Shown piece after piece: positions 13,535 to 24,660 of a stretch of DNA of 64,000 nt (the stretch's first letter is position 1; the number at the start of each line of letters is the position of its first letter). The DNA is from Sequoia sempervirens. Its lineage: Eukaryota; Streptophyta; Pinopsida; Cupressales; Cupressaceae. Location: positions 37,389,733 to 37,453,732 of the forward strand of contig VDFB02000003.1 of the NCBI GenBank assembly GCA_007258455.2. The letters are read 5' to 3'. Under the pieces are notes generated by a model that made no database searches, was not told where the DNA came from, and worked only from the letters and a program-made list of their open reading frames with translations. Position numbers and translations under genes: made by a program.

Positions 13535-15457
13535 ATGAGAAATATTCAGACAAGAAGTTATTCTCTATTTGAATATTTGCAGCTGTCTTTTCCAAAGAGA
13601 ATAGGAAGGACAACCAAGCAAACACCTGGTAAGCATTCAAGAAAGCAATCAGTTTCTCTGGTTCTAAGAGCAGAACCATTATTTTACACATCAAGAAGAA
13701 GAGGTAGATCGTTAGCAAGGTAGCCAAGTTCATTTTCAGCTTTGCCAAGTTACAGAGTACCAATTTCACCTGTACCGATTGTACAAGTTGTAAATCTCAA
13801 AGTACCAGCAGCTCTGATGGCCAGAGCGCATGTTTTTTTTCCATTTAATGGGGCCAGCCCATTGGATCTGGCTTAGCATGATGAAATACCAGTAGCAGCA
13901 CTCAAAATTCTGCCCTTTTTTACTAGTGAGGATCAGACTACGCCCATTGAGCATATTAGAGACGTAGCTTCATTATGTGGAGTTCACCATGTGATTCAGG
14001 AGAATGTAGCTTTGAGATTGTTAGCACTGTCATTCAAGGGGAAAGCATCTTAGTGGTTTCGTGGCTTACTAGTCAATAGCATCCCGACATGGGATGATTT
14101 AGGAGACAAGATGACTAAGCAATTTTCAGATAAGTCTGATCATTTATCTCTAGTTGAAGAAATGACGACTATAAAGAGAGCACCACAAGAACAAATGATG
14201 GACTTTAACTTCAGATTTCAAAGGACATGGGATCAAATTCTAGTAACGCTAAGGCCAACTCCTGACCACGCTTTTCTGTATTACCTTAGATCATTGCATA
14301 GTGATATTGTCTTAATGATATAGTCAATGGGTGGGTTAACATTACTAGCAACATATGACATTGCCATTAGAGCTAAAAACAACCTTATACAAGCTGGTAA
14401 AATCGCCCCAAGACCCCCTATGCCGATTTTCCCAGAGGTACAACCTTTTATGCCCATTCAAGTACCTCCAATAGCCACTATACCTGCTGTTCCAGCCTTA
14501 AGATTCCAAACAACAGCACAAAATAATGATGTTCCAACAAATTCTGACTTGCAAGGACTTAAAGATACTCAACAACAGCTAATAAATGACCAACAACAAA
14601 TGGCCAAGTTACTACAAACTGTGAGTAACAACTTTGTAAGCCTTAAAAACCAGCAAGGTTAGAATTTTAGGCCTAATCAGTCATCATTTCAAGTAAACAG
14701 ACCTACTTATTAAGCTGATTACCAGGGACAGAAGAGGAATTTCAACTTTAAGCCTAATCAACCGTTTAATCCAGCTACTGCTAGCTCTTCAAAAGAGCTG
14801 ATTCCAATACAAAACAATTTAGCACAGGATTATGTGTGGTGTTATCCCTACAATTAGCCTCATAATCAGGCTTCTTGCATGAACGGGGTGATTAATCAAG
14901 CCTTTATGGTGCAACATAGTTATGCTGCTTCTGAAAAAACAACTAAGGAGGACAATAATCAGCAAGATGATCAAACATAGTAGAGTGACCTTGACGTTGC
15001 CATGATGAACTAGCAAGGAAGTGAATTTTGCGGAGTTAATCATGTAAAAAGTCAAAATCAGTCAGCCACTTCTATTGCAACAAATACGAGGGCCAAGAAA
15101 AGAGCATTTGATCTAAAACATCAAGATGTTCCTGATAAACAACAGGCAAAAAAAGACAAGCAGCCTGCTATTCAACAGAAAAATCAAGATTTTATAGCCC
15201 AACAAGGGCAAGTTCCACCTTCAATGGCTCAAAATGTTCATATTTTACCAAGACAACAAATTGAACCATCAAAGGAGTAGCCTAAAGTTTAGTTCCAGCC
15301 TCAAGCAGCACAAATAGACGCTGCTGCTCAAAAAGGACAACAAAAGGTTGGTGTTTCTTCTTTCAATATTGTTGAACATATGAAAAAGGAAACTGTTAGC
15401 ATTACCATGTTGGATGCATTACGCCTGCCTCAGAAAAAAGAAAGTTTGTAGGAGGCT
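13535..15457 (+). pseudogene. gag: gag of the 15.5-kb gypsy element (nonsense-riddled)
   Basis: Gag is the structural polyprotein that packages the element RNA. One frame runs without any indel from ATG 13535 through the protease. The capsid-like core around 13890-14320 has the retrotransposon gag signature: LPFFTSEDQTTPIEHI, then a WF after a stop that replaces a glutamine, and a conserved R-rich stretch ending LYYLRSLHSDI. A proline- and glutamine-rich region follows (14380-15400). I see no CCHC zinc knuckle. The frame is interrupted by TAG at 13721, 13874, 14051, 14321, 14660, 14855, 14978, 14981, 15011, 15278, 15290 and 15449, and by TAA at 14711. Most fit a lost CAG or CAA glutamine codon. 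The start was chosen as the first in-frame ATG after the PBS. Confidence 0.8.
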
Positions 15458-16222
15458 TTGGCTAAGATATCAATTTCTAACGAAACAAATAAAGAACAGC
15501 CAAGAGTTCTTGCAAACAGTTCAGTGAAGCAGGAACAACCAACTAAAGAGGTAAAGCCACCACCCTTTTATGTCAGCTTGATAATTGGTGATAACATAGT
15601 GCATAACTGCATGATCGATAGTGGAGCAAGCAGTTCAATTATGCCTAAACAACTGGTAGACAAGTTAGGACTTGAGTATGAACCATTGTTAAAAGGGGTA
15701 GTTCGGTTGGATGGTACAGCTGTAAAGTCTGTAGGAGTTATTAAAAATTTGCCTCTTACATTGCATGCCTGTCCCAACTTTCAAATTTCAGAGGACATAT
15801 ATATCATTGATCTTCCACTTTATTTTTCCATTTGCTTATCTAGAGATTTCACTGCAAAATTAGGTGGTTATATGTCATCAGACTGGTCACACATATTTTT
15901 CAAGACCAAATATGGTACTAGAGTCATGATTAAGTCAGAATCACTAGCTAAAGACCATATTGAACCTTATGTTTCGAATCCCATAAATGCAAACCTAGCT
16001 TTCCATGATCAAGACTATCAATCCATGACCCTCGACCCCACTGTACCTATAGAAGGCATACCTGACATAAATCTAGATGAGTGGGCAGCCGAGAATCACG
16101 AGGTTGATCTGTTCAATCTCATAGATGAAGTAGGTTTGGGAATTTATATGATTCGGGAACCTAATGTAACTATTCCAAATCTGGTCAAGGAGGAAAAACA
16201 ACAAGTACAACAGATTGATTAG
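15458..16222 (+). pseudogene. Retropepsin-type aspartic protease of the gypsy element
   Basis: This region continues the gag frame. The catalytic motif MIDSGASSSIM begins at 15611 (aspartate codon at 15617). It is followed by the usual hydrophobic strand pattern and a LPLTLHACPNFQISEDIYII segment near 15741-15803, typical of plant gypsy proteases. The protease cleaves the Gag-Pol polyprotein. The frame is open for 254 codons, ending in TAG at 16220. This stop sits just before the RNase H domain and again looks like a lost glutamine, so the original polyprotein continued. Confidence 0.8.
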
Positions 16223-16772
16223 CTTTGGAAGCTATATTTTGACGGATCCAGAAGTAAAATTGGTGCTGGTGGAGGAGCTATTTTGATTTCACCTAAAGGA
16301 GACATGTATTATTCAACTTTTAGATTTTCTTTCAGTTGTTCTAATAATGTTGCTGAGTATGAAGCATTAATACATGGCTTAGAATGAGCCAGAAAAAAGA
16401 AAGATTAAGTGCTTACAGGTGTATGGTGATTCATAATTAATAGCAAATCAAGTTAGAAATCTGAATTTAACAAAGACTGATTTGCTGAAATTGTATAAAC
16501 ATCATGTTTGGGACTTAATTGAGGAGTTTGATGCATTTAATCTGCAATCAGTACCTAGACTTCAGAATAAGCAAGCTGATAAACTTGCTGCTCTAGGGTC
16601 ACAATTTGACATTTCAACTAAAATTCACAATGTGGAGGTACAACAGTATGTGAAGGTAGTTGTCAGACCTTCAGTACTTGATAATAACGTAAGTTGGCAG
16701 ATTTTTGATAGTGATGAACAAATAGTTCATTTTCTGATGGAAGAAGTAGAATTTTCGACCGAAAATCAGTGA
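16223..16772 (+). pseudogene. Archaeal-type RNase H domain upstream of RT
   Basis: RNase HI fold domain of the type gained by plant Tat-group elements. The four acidic catalytic positions are visible: aspartate in YFDGS (16241), glutamate in AEYEALIHGL (near 16360), aspartate in VYGDS (near 16428) and aspartate in NKQADKLAALGS (near 16570). The domain would degrade RNA in RNA-DNA hybrids during reverse transcription. It is broken by TGA at 16385, a frameshift just after, TAA at 16434 (GDS-stop-LIANQ) and TGA at 16770. Position matters: it lies between protease and RT, whereas Tat elements usually carry it after the gypsy RNase H. That placement is seen directly; the lineage name is inference. 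Confidence 0.8.
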
Positions 16773-16799
16773 AAATTTGATCAACAATATGGTGATCAC

Positions 16800-17792
16800 A
16801 ACTTAAGTCTAATAAGCTGCCAAAGGGTTTGGTGACCCTTGAATCCATCTTCAACATTGATGACTAGGTTAGAAGAGATAAGTCAGGCATCACAGTGAAG
16901 TAGGAGCATTACGAATCAATAGAAATATTCAAGGACAAGCTGCTTAAGCTTGGCAAAGTCTGTACGAAGGAAGAATAGCAGGCCTTTATCTTACTTTGCC
17001 AAGAGTTTAGTGACATATTCGCCTGGCAGTATGGAGATTTGAAGGGTTTTAACCCCGAGTTAGCTCAACATACAATAGAGCTAGAACCCAACGCAAAACT
17101 AGTAAGACAGAAGCAGAGGCCCTTGAATCCGAAGTTAGAATATCTGATGAAAACATAATTAAACAAGCTAATCGAAGGTAGTATAATATTTCCAATCAAA
17201 CACACTTCTTGGGTATCAAATTTGGTGCCTGTCAGAAAGAAGAGTGGAGAGATAAGGCTGTGTTGATTTTCGTGATCTAAATAGAGCTTCACTCAAGGAT
17301 CACCACCCGCTGCCTTCAATGGAGCAAATTTTGCAGGTTATTTCAGGATCAAAAAGGTTCTCATTGCTGGATGGATATTCAGGTTATAACCAAATTTTGG
17401 TTGAGGAAGATCAGTACAAGACAACCTTTACAACCAAATGGGGTACTATGGCTTATAGAAAGATGTCATTTGGATTGTCAAACATAGGAGCCACCTTTCA
17501 GAGAGCGATGGATATGGCTCTCCAAGGTTTGATAAACAAATTTGTTCTTGTTTACTTAGATGATATCACTATTTTCTCACAAAGTGTAAATGAACATTTC
17601 AGTCATTTTAGACGGATATTCGAGAGATGCATAGAATATGGAATCTCTTTGAATCCAAAGAAGAGTATTTTTGTTGTTCACGAAGGTAAACTTTTGGGTT
17701 ATATTGTTTCAATAAAAGGTATTTCTATTGACCCAAAACATATTGCAACCATTTTGGCTTTACCGTTGCCCGCTCACAAAAAGGGTCTGTAG
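16800..17792 (+). pseudogene. Reverse transcriptase of the gypsy element
   Basis: N-terminal fingers begin near KLPKGLVTLESIFN and FSDIFAW (frame interrupted by TAG at 16865, 16901, 16976 and TAA at 17156). A 2-bp loss in a TG run at about 17254 shifts the frame inside the conserved R-L-C-V-D-F motif. From there the palm is open: LDGYSGYNQILVEED, MSFGLSNIGATFQRAMD and the catalytic YLDD box (17553-17564). The thumb region LLGYIVS follows. The polymerase copies the element RNA to DNA in cytoplasmic particles. TAG at 17790 falls where the family has LQSFLG. Confidence 0.88.
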
Positions 17793-18360
17793 AGCTTTCT
17801 AGGCAGAATAAACTTTGTTAGGAGGTTTATTCCCAATGTTGCAGCTTTATTACAACCATTGACAACCATGTTGAACAAAAAAATTCAATTCAGCTTGTCA
17901 AAAGAAGGTAAGAATAGTTTTGAGCAGATTAAAGAGGCACTTGCAGCAACCCCTACTCTTATCAATCCAGATTTTGATAAAGATTTCATACTGTACGCAT
18001 TCAGAGGAGTGGATACCATCTCTGTAATGCTTTGTCAGCAAAATAATGAAGGTATGGAGCATCCCATAGCTTTCTTTAGTAAGGTTTTACATGATTATGA
18101 AACAAGATATTCGTTCATTGAGAAGCATGTGCTTGCTGTAGTGAGAAGTCTAAAAAAGTTCAGACATATGTTGTCTAATAATAAGATACATCTGCTGGTA
18201 GCTCACCCAACAGTCAAGGAGTTTCTACTGATTAAGGACATTAATGACAAGAGAGCAGGCTGGATAACCAAAGTCATGGAGTATGACATCAACATAAAGG
18301 TTACCAAGCTTGTTCGGGGTAAAGGAATGTGTGAACAACTTGCAGAAAATGAAGAAAACA
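17793..18360 (+). pseudogene. Gypsy RNase H domain, degenerate
   Basis: This region follows RT in the same frame (SFLGRINFVRRFIPNVA, then PDFDKDFILYAFRG). The usual YTDAS catalytic aspartate motif is replaced by LYAFRGVD. The glutamate of EKHVLAVV is kept. Loss of the first catalytic position fits known Tat-group biology, in which the original RNase H decays once the archaeal-type copy is present. It may here act only as a connection domain, which is inference. It is open from 17793 into the integrase. Confidence 0.75.
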
Positions 18361-19677
18361 ACAGTGAAAAGGTTGCTACAGTTCTGAATAATGAAGAAGA
18401 ACCTGCTGTTTCAACTATTCCAGCTGATTGGATCCATCAGATGATCCATTATTTGCATATTGGAGATTGTCTAGAAGGTTTAGATAAGTCCAAACGAAGA
18501 TATTACAGGTTACAAGCAATTCCTTATGCAAAAATTGATGGTGTTCTTTATAAGAAAGATTTCAATGGTGTTTTTCTCGGATGTATTTATCTAGATCAGA
18601 CTGAGAGAATTCTTGAAGAATTCCATGATGGACCTACTGGAGGCCATTTTGCACCACATACTATAGCTCTGAAAATTATGAAGGCAGGCTATTATTGGCT
18701 AGATCTTTTCAAAGATGCTCATACTTATGTCAGAAAATGTGCCAAATGTTCACTTTTTGCAGGAAAACAAAAGTTAGCAGCCTTGCCCCTGAATCCAATT
18801 CAGGTTGAGAAGCCATTTGGAAAGTGGAGACTCAATTTTATTGGTCCAATGAATCCACCCTCAAGTGTTGGGCATAAATGGATTTTAACTGCCACATACT
18901 ACTTTACAAAGTGGACTGAAGCAATCACATTAAGAGATGCAAATGAAACATCAGTTCTAAACTTCTATCAGGATATAGTTTCCAGGTTTAGTACACTTGA
19001 TTCAATTATTTCTGATAATGCTTTGGCCTTTGTTGGTTTAAGAGTTTCAGATTGGTCAGTAAAGCATAATATTTATCTGAACACTTCGGCCAATTATTAC
19101 CCCCAAGGTAATGCACAAGATGAATCAACAAATAAGAATCTAATTAAGATCATACAAAATATTATTGAAGATAATAAGAGGTCATGGCATGACAAACTCA
19201 TGTTAGCCCTGTGGGCTGATAGAGTTACACCAAAACAATCAACAAGATTTTCACCATATGTTTTGGTTTATGGAAAAGAAGCCAAATTTCCTATCTCAAT
19301 TGAATTACCAACTTTGAGTTATATAAAAGAGCTTCAGTTACTTGAGGAGCAACCAATGCAAGTCAAGCTTGCTCAATTAACAGAGTTGGAAGAAACCAGA
19401 AGGGAAGCCTACATAAAGCTTCAAATTCATCATTTTCAAATGAAGAGGACATTCGATAAGAAAGAAACAACAAGGATCTTCAATGAAGGTGATTTAGTTT
19501 TCAAGTGGGATGAACTCAAAAGCAGGCCTGGTAAACATACGAAGTTTGACGCCATGTGGGATGGCCCATATATTATTACAGAAAAAAAAGGAACACAATG
19601 CATTTCAGATTTCAAAGCTAGATGGTGAAGTATTGCCAATCCCTGTCAACGGGATTCATTTGAAACAATGTTATTAA
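18361..19677 (+). pseudogene. Integrase of the gypsy element
   Basis: The zinc-binding HHCC domain is visible (HDGPTGGHFAPHTI and CAKCSLFAGK, 18640-18770), followed by the DDE core. The first catalytic aspartate, expected in LDFIGP, reads asparagine here (LNFIGP, codon 18834-18836). The second is in IISDNALAF (near 19014) and the glutamate in DESTNKNL (near 19122). The C-terminal part includes WDGPYIITEKKG. A frameshift near 19595 makes the long frame stop at 19628, whereas the family-like ending (VLPIPVNGIHLKQCY) continues in another frame to TAA 19675-19677. Integrase joins element DNA to the chromosome; this copy would be catalytically dead. Confidence 0.85.
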
Positions 19678-19980
19678 GCATCAGGCTTTCAACTGTACAT
19701 AGTAGGATAGTTTTTAGTTTCAGTAATGTTTTCAATAAGTTCCTGCTGGCAAGTTTCATTTCAGTTTTGTCATGTTTTCAATAAGTGCAGTTGCTGCACC
19801 TGGTTTTTTAGATTCTGTCTTCAACAAAATTGTAGTAGTTTCTTTCAGTTGTGTGTTTTGAAGCTGAGTTACGGTTTTTTGAGTTAAAACAGAGCAAAAC
19901 ATGGACTCCATGCCCAATGGATAAGTTATATATTGGTCTATTGTGTTTAGCAGGCAAACACTCCGCAGAGGTCGCCAATT
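19678..19980 (+). other. 3' untranslated region and putative polypurine tract region
   Basis: Non-coding interval between the integrase stop and the 3' LTR. The purine tract expected before the LTR is weak (GCAGAGGTCGCCAATT ends at 19980). Confidence 0.5.
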
Positions 19981-22900
19981 TGTTACCTATTTTTAACTAC
20001 AAGCTCAAACAGGTAGAGCTGAATCGAATTCATCATTGATAGGTTCAAAAATTTTCAAGTTTTGCTGATTAAGGTATTCATTGTTCATTATAAAGATCAG
20101 ATTACATCTGGATCACAGTTTTATTGTACAAGTATTTAAAACAGAAAATTGAAAATTTGCATAATAATGCCTTTTATTCATTTTGTAAAAAACACTGAAT
20201 CTCGCACAAGCCGCGAGAGTAACTAAATTTGATTATGACAATCAAATGATGAATACAAAATTCAAAGATAAACTACACTATTGAAAGTAACGTAAGCGTA
20301 AAGAAGAGGAGCAATTCATCATTGCATGTGATGATGAATCACTTTCGCTTGATGTTTTCAGTTGTAGCGTCTCCAAGCTGCTACAGCCTCGTTTCCTCGC
20401 TCTATGAATCTGCAAAATTATAAAGGAATGGTGTTAGAGGTGTACTCTAAGCAATGATGAATTACATTCTTCCTTATGCCTACGCTACCAACAAGAATGT
20501 AATTTGCATTAAATCAAGCATTCACCAGATGATTGAGTTGTAAAGGCTGACAATCAAGAATAACATAACTCAATGGAAGCTTTTAGCTTCTTTTATTTTG
20601 CTAACATGTTTGTTTCAATGTGTAGGAACAGGTTCATCATGTTCATGATTATTTACATCAGATATGTGGAGTAAAATGGGCTCCCACAAGGGTTGAGCTC
20701 GGCATATCATAAGGACATCTCTCATTCACATAATATATGAGAGTTATTTAAGCATCAAAGAAACAGTCATTATCTAGGACTGTCATCAAGAAGTCTAATT
20801 CAACATGGTGAAAATAGATTAAACAATTATCTTTTGCTCATCATTTAAGGAAAAATTAAAGAAATATATTAAGAGAGCATTGACTAAATTTATTATCCTT
20901 TGTTTTGGCTCTGCCTTTCAGTCATATTTACATTTTGATGAGCATTAAGCCCTTATGCTAAAGGGAGAACAAGACAATAAGCAATTAAATTGTTTCTTTC
21001 AATTTCAGAGTAGCATAGTCCATCTAGAGATTCGAGAGACAAAATAGAGTAATCCATAACAACATCATTACGCAAAACAAGTCCACATCTGCTCTTATTT
21101 TAAAAGGAGTTAACAAGGTCATAGAAACATGACTTGAAGTTTAAAAATATATGCTACCGGACTGTCATGTTGATAGCAGCAATGCATGGTGCAATCAATC
21201 AAAGAAGGGACAGTCCAAAGGTTGTACAAAGTATTTACATAGCTCTATTATAATAGATTTGCAATAATCCAATTCTCTACAAGTTTTTTAACAGTAAAGA
21301 GCAAAAGAGAGCATTATATAAGGAACAATGGAGTCACAATGTCAAGGACAGTCATGAACAAGAATGCTGATACAAAACTGATAAAAGTAGATGTGCATGC
21401 ATGTTTCAGAAAGCCAAATGAAAGTAACCAGATCATAAAAGAAACAGATTTGTTTTCAGCAGAAAGCAACAAAATATGGCTTAGACAAGTATCTACAAGC
21501 ATATTTGTTTCAAATACCAGATGATAACATCAGAAAGGTGCATAAGGACAACATTCCATATCTTGAGAAAGAAACATCAAATACATGAAAGGTTGTGTGC
21601 TTCATAATGTATGCTCAAAGCAAGACACCATTGAACGAATTAGTCTGAAAGCTAGTGGAAAAAAAATAAAGAGAATAGAGCCAAAGAAAAATATTCACAC
21701 GGTATACCAAAGTGCTCTTACACTGTATGGAGTCAGGAAATTCTGTGCTACAGGTGTGCATTATAAGAAGCAGCAAAAGATCAATGAAAAATGAATGGAG
21801 CAGCTAGATCTGGCAAGAGCATCAATGCTGCTACAAAATTGAAATCAAAGAGATTTTTTGAACAAAGAAGGTTCAGAGGCTATCATGGTGGCCAAGTTTG
21901 CATTAAGCATCGATAGAGGTTATCAATATATATAGTCTCATACATATTATAATCACTATTGTTTCCAGATTTTAGTACCAAGGGTCGCTTGCCATAACAA
22001 ATTGGACATGGAAATATATTCGTTGAGATAAACAAAGGTTTGAGTTTCATTATTTTCTCATGGCTGGAATTTTTTGAGTTTAAACACAACAATAATGAAA
22101 GATACAGTGTTTATTTAAAAAAAAAACAAAAGATCCAGATTGAGCATGCAAAGCCATGGCTTGGAGAAAGCTTTTTACATACACCCAGATTGGGTTTCAA
22201 CGAGGAAAATATAGGTTTCTTCTTACCCATGTAAGGGTTTTACTCCAAAAATGTAGAGTGCAACGAATCATAAGTACCCAGATGGAGTTTTCTAAAGCCA
22301 TATTCAGAATGCAAAAGGAAATGTAAAATTTATGTTTGTCTCTTTCAAAGTCTGAATTAGGATTATATGGTGCCTCTGATTAGAAGAGATAAACACAAAA
22401 ATCAACAGGAAGACATGGAGATAGTGGCGGCCTGGAGTTTTCTTTTGTTTTATTAAAGATCTTTCAACTCACTTTATACAGGAAGGGTTTTCAAAATTTT
22501 TGTATTTCAACAGAGAAATAAAGGCAGAAATAGAACTTACCATCATGTCCGTGGCTGAGCTCTCTGTGAGCTTTAAAATTCATAGGTTGAGCTGCACAGG
22601 AATATATACAGGAGGCTCGAGTTCTCATGGCAGCCAGAGCCAGTAAAATGCAAGGAATATAGGAACAAAAGAGAATGATAAAATATTTCAGAATATCACC
22701 ATAGCCGCGGCTTTGAGGTTCCAAAAAACTAATTCAAATGCTTGTGAATACTCAGATTTGGGATAGAATAGCCTTTATCTTACCCTTCTTGTTCAGAATC
22801 TTCAAAAAAATCATCATAATCGACAGAGAAAGGTGCAGTTTGAGCTCAAACCCTAGCTCTCATGGCGGCGAATAGCTTCTTCGTGAAGCTTCTTCTTCAA

Positions 22901-24412
22901 AGTAAAAAATGCGAATGATTATCACTTTAGGGTTTCCTTGCTTTTGTTTGGCCTAAGTCAAAAGTTTTGATGATTGTTTTCACAAAAATCATTATCAATT
23001 ATTATTCTCCTTTTCTTCCGTGGCTTAAAGTCAAAATAATCATCAACAATATGGAGATGGTCGACTATTATGATGTGCATGGTCGACTAATGTTTGTTTA
23101 GTGAATAATGCAAAATATACGCCAAGTGTGGTCAACCTTATATGCTTGTTGATGGTGGTCGGCTATTGTGGGAAATTTAAATTATTGCATGGTGGTCGTA
23201 AATGATTATTGATGGAGAATGGATATTTTCAAATATATGCTAAGTATGACATATGAAGCTTGAAATCCGTGAGATGGAGAGATATGCCTTCTAAATTAGC
23301 TTTATTTTTCTGATCTGCATTAATCAATGTAGATTATTTAATTAAATGATAAATTTAAATCATTTAATTAAATTAATCATTTTAAAATGCAAATAGAGAA
23401 CATTATGTAACGCTGAGTTAGAACTATAGCTTCAACTGAAGATTTATCATGCAAAAATGGACTTTAGGTTATCATGGGCGAATTGATTAAAGCAAGGTGG
23501 ATTTTGCATGTTTTGGCTCACATTCATAGATTTTCAGTTTAGTTTGAGTTGCAGATCAGTTGCATACATTATGACTGCAAGTTCGAGACTGAGTTCACTC
23601 ATTTTTGCATGAGTTTGAACTTTATTTTCAGGGATTTTTGCTTTTGCTCAGATTTCACCTTGGAATTATCATTTTCTCACTAAAATTGACTTTCAGTTTG
23701 GTCTTTCATGCACTTTGGAGTTGCATCTTTTGTATATATTGAGGAAAGTTTATCTTTTTCCTCTAGTTCTTTTTATTTCCTGCTTACACATACATCAGGG
23801 AAGCATTGTAACTCAACCTTTTTTTTCAAGCATTGTAATAGAGTTTATATTCAGTATAGTGTTTCCTTCTTAATAATTTCTTGAGTTTTATTGTCATATG
23901 AATGATTTGATTTAAACATTGTGATTTTATCTTGAATCCTTTGTTTTTTCTCATTGATGCTTTAAAAAACAAGAAGATTTCATGTTAAAATTTAGGTTGC
24001 ATGTTGTGTTTAACAAAGATTTCAGTCGTTTGTATCTATGAAAACCTAGTTCTCCTCTTACAAACATTGAAACTTCAAACCTACATGTGAAATATTGATG
24101 AATTTCATGATCTTAATTTAATTGTGAAATAAATTTAGGACTTTATTGCAGCTAATTATAGGTTTAGGATAGCGAATAGAGTCACATAATTTTGGTGCAA
24201 TTGCCTCCTGTAGCTTTAGGATTTCAATTCAAGCAAGCTTTCTATCTCTTTCCCAGCCAAGTTAGTTTTTGGAGGTTTTCATAAGGGAACCAGCCCTCTC
24301 TGGAGATTGATCCTCAAAATTAGGCAACCCACAGGCCTGAGGATCATTCCATGTTTCAACAAATTACTGAATTTAACTATTCAATTGTTCGGGTGCAATT
24401 TGTTTGACAATA
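19981..24412 (+). repeat. 3' LTR of the 15.5-kb gypsy element
   Basis: 4432 bp, starting TGTTACC. It ends GACAATA, so the terminal CA has mutated to TA, and is followed by the GTTAT duplication. It aligns end to end with 8919-13365 with scattered substitutions and short indels (for example a 12-bp gap near 22308). Confidence 0.92.
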
Positions 24413-24417
24413 GTTAT
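24413..24417. repeat. Target-site duplication GTTAT, right copy
   Basis: Exact copy of 8914-8918, directly after the 3' LTR. Confidence 0.9.
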
Positions 24418-24660
24418 TTTTTGTCAAAATTGTAAGAAAGGAAAAACAAAAAAAAAACAGGGAATATCAAAGGTCATGGGCAATTAGAGTTGGTTTCAAC
24501 CGATGAAGGAAGTTGTAAATCCTTTAAAAAGGAATTATGTCTCGTTGCCAAAGCAGGGGGAGGTTGTATGATCATGTAATGAATTGGTGGAAGTAAGATT
24601 TCATGAATAAACTCTGTCTATTTCACAGAAATCACTGTATAACAGGTGTTTCAGAGCAGA

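Larger units (their letters stand above)
8919..24412 (+). mobile_element. Complete Ty3/gypsy LTR retrotransposon, 15.5 kb, dual RNase H
   Basis: Full-length element with LTRs of 4447 bp (8919-13365) and 4432 bp (19981-24412), flanked by GTTAT duplications. The internal order is PBS, gag, protease, archaeal-type RNase H, reverse transcriptase, degenerate gypsy RNase H and integrase. RNase H before integrase places it in Ty3/gypsy. The additional archaeal-type RNase H, very long LTRs and leader resemble the Tat/Ogre group of plants, but here the additional RNase H lies upstream of RT. The LTRs show about twenty mismatches over their first 440 bp, so the insertion is not recent. The coding region carries at least 22 in-frame stops and several frameshifts, so the copy is dead. 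It can only move if helped in trans. Confidence 0.93.
8689..24660. mobile_element. Possible older LTR split by the 15.5-kb gypsy element
   Basis: With the insertion 8919-24412 removed, the flanks make a stretch of about 460 bp. It begins TGTGGGAGATAAAA at 8689 and ends TATAACA at 24644. It contains an AATAAA-type motif near the end (TGAATAAACTCTG, 24603-24615). It is followed immediately by GGTGTTTCAGAGCAGAG, which resembles a primer-binding site for initiator tRNA-Met (TGGTATCAGAGC). TG...CA ends plus a following PBS suggest a 5' LTR of an older Copia- or gypsy-type element. The PBS match is imperfect and no coding region of such an element follows, so this is weak. Confidence 0.3.

Noticed and set aside
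13535..16222. Reassigned TAG codon (TAG read as glutamine)
   Set aside because: No nuclear plant code does this, and the PPR copy and other elements also carry frameshifts; mutation of methylated CAG is the simpler explanation.
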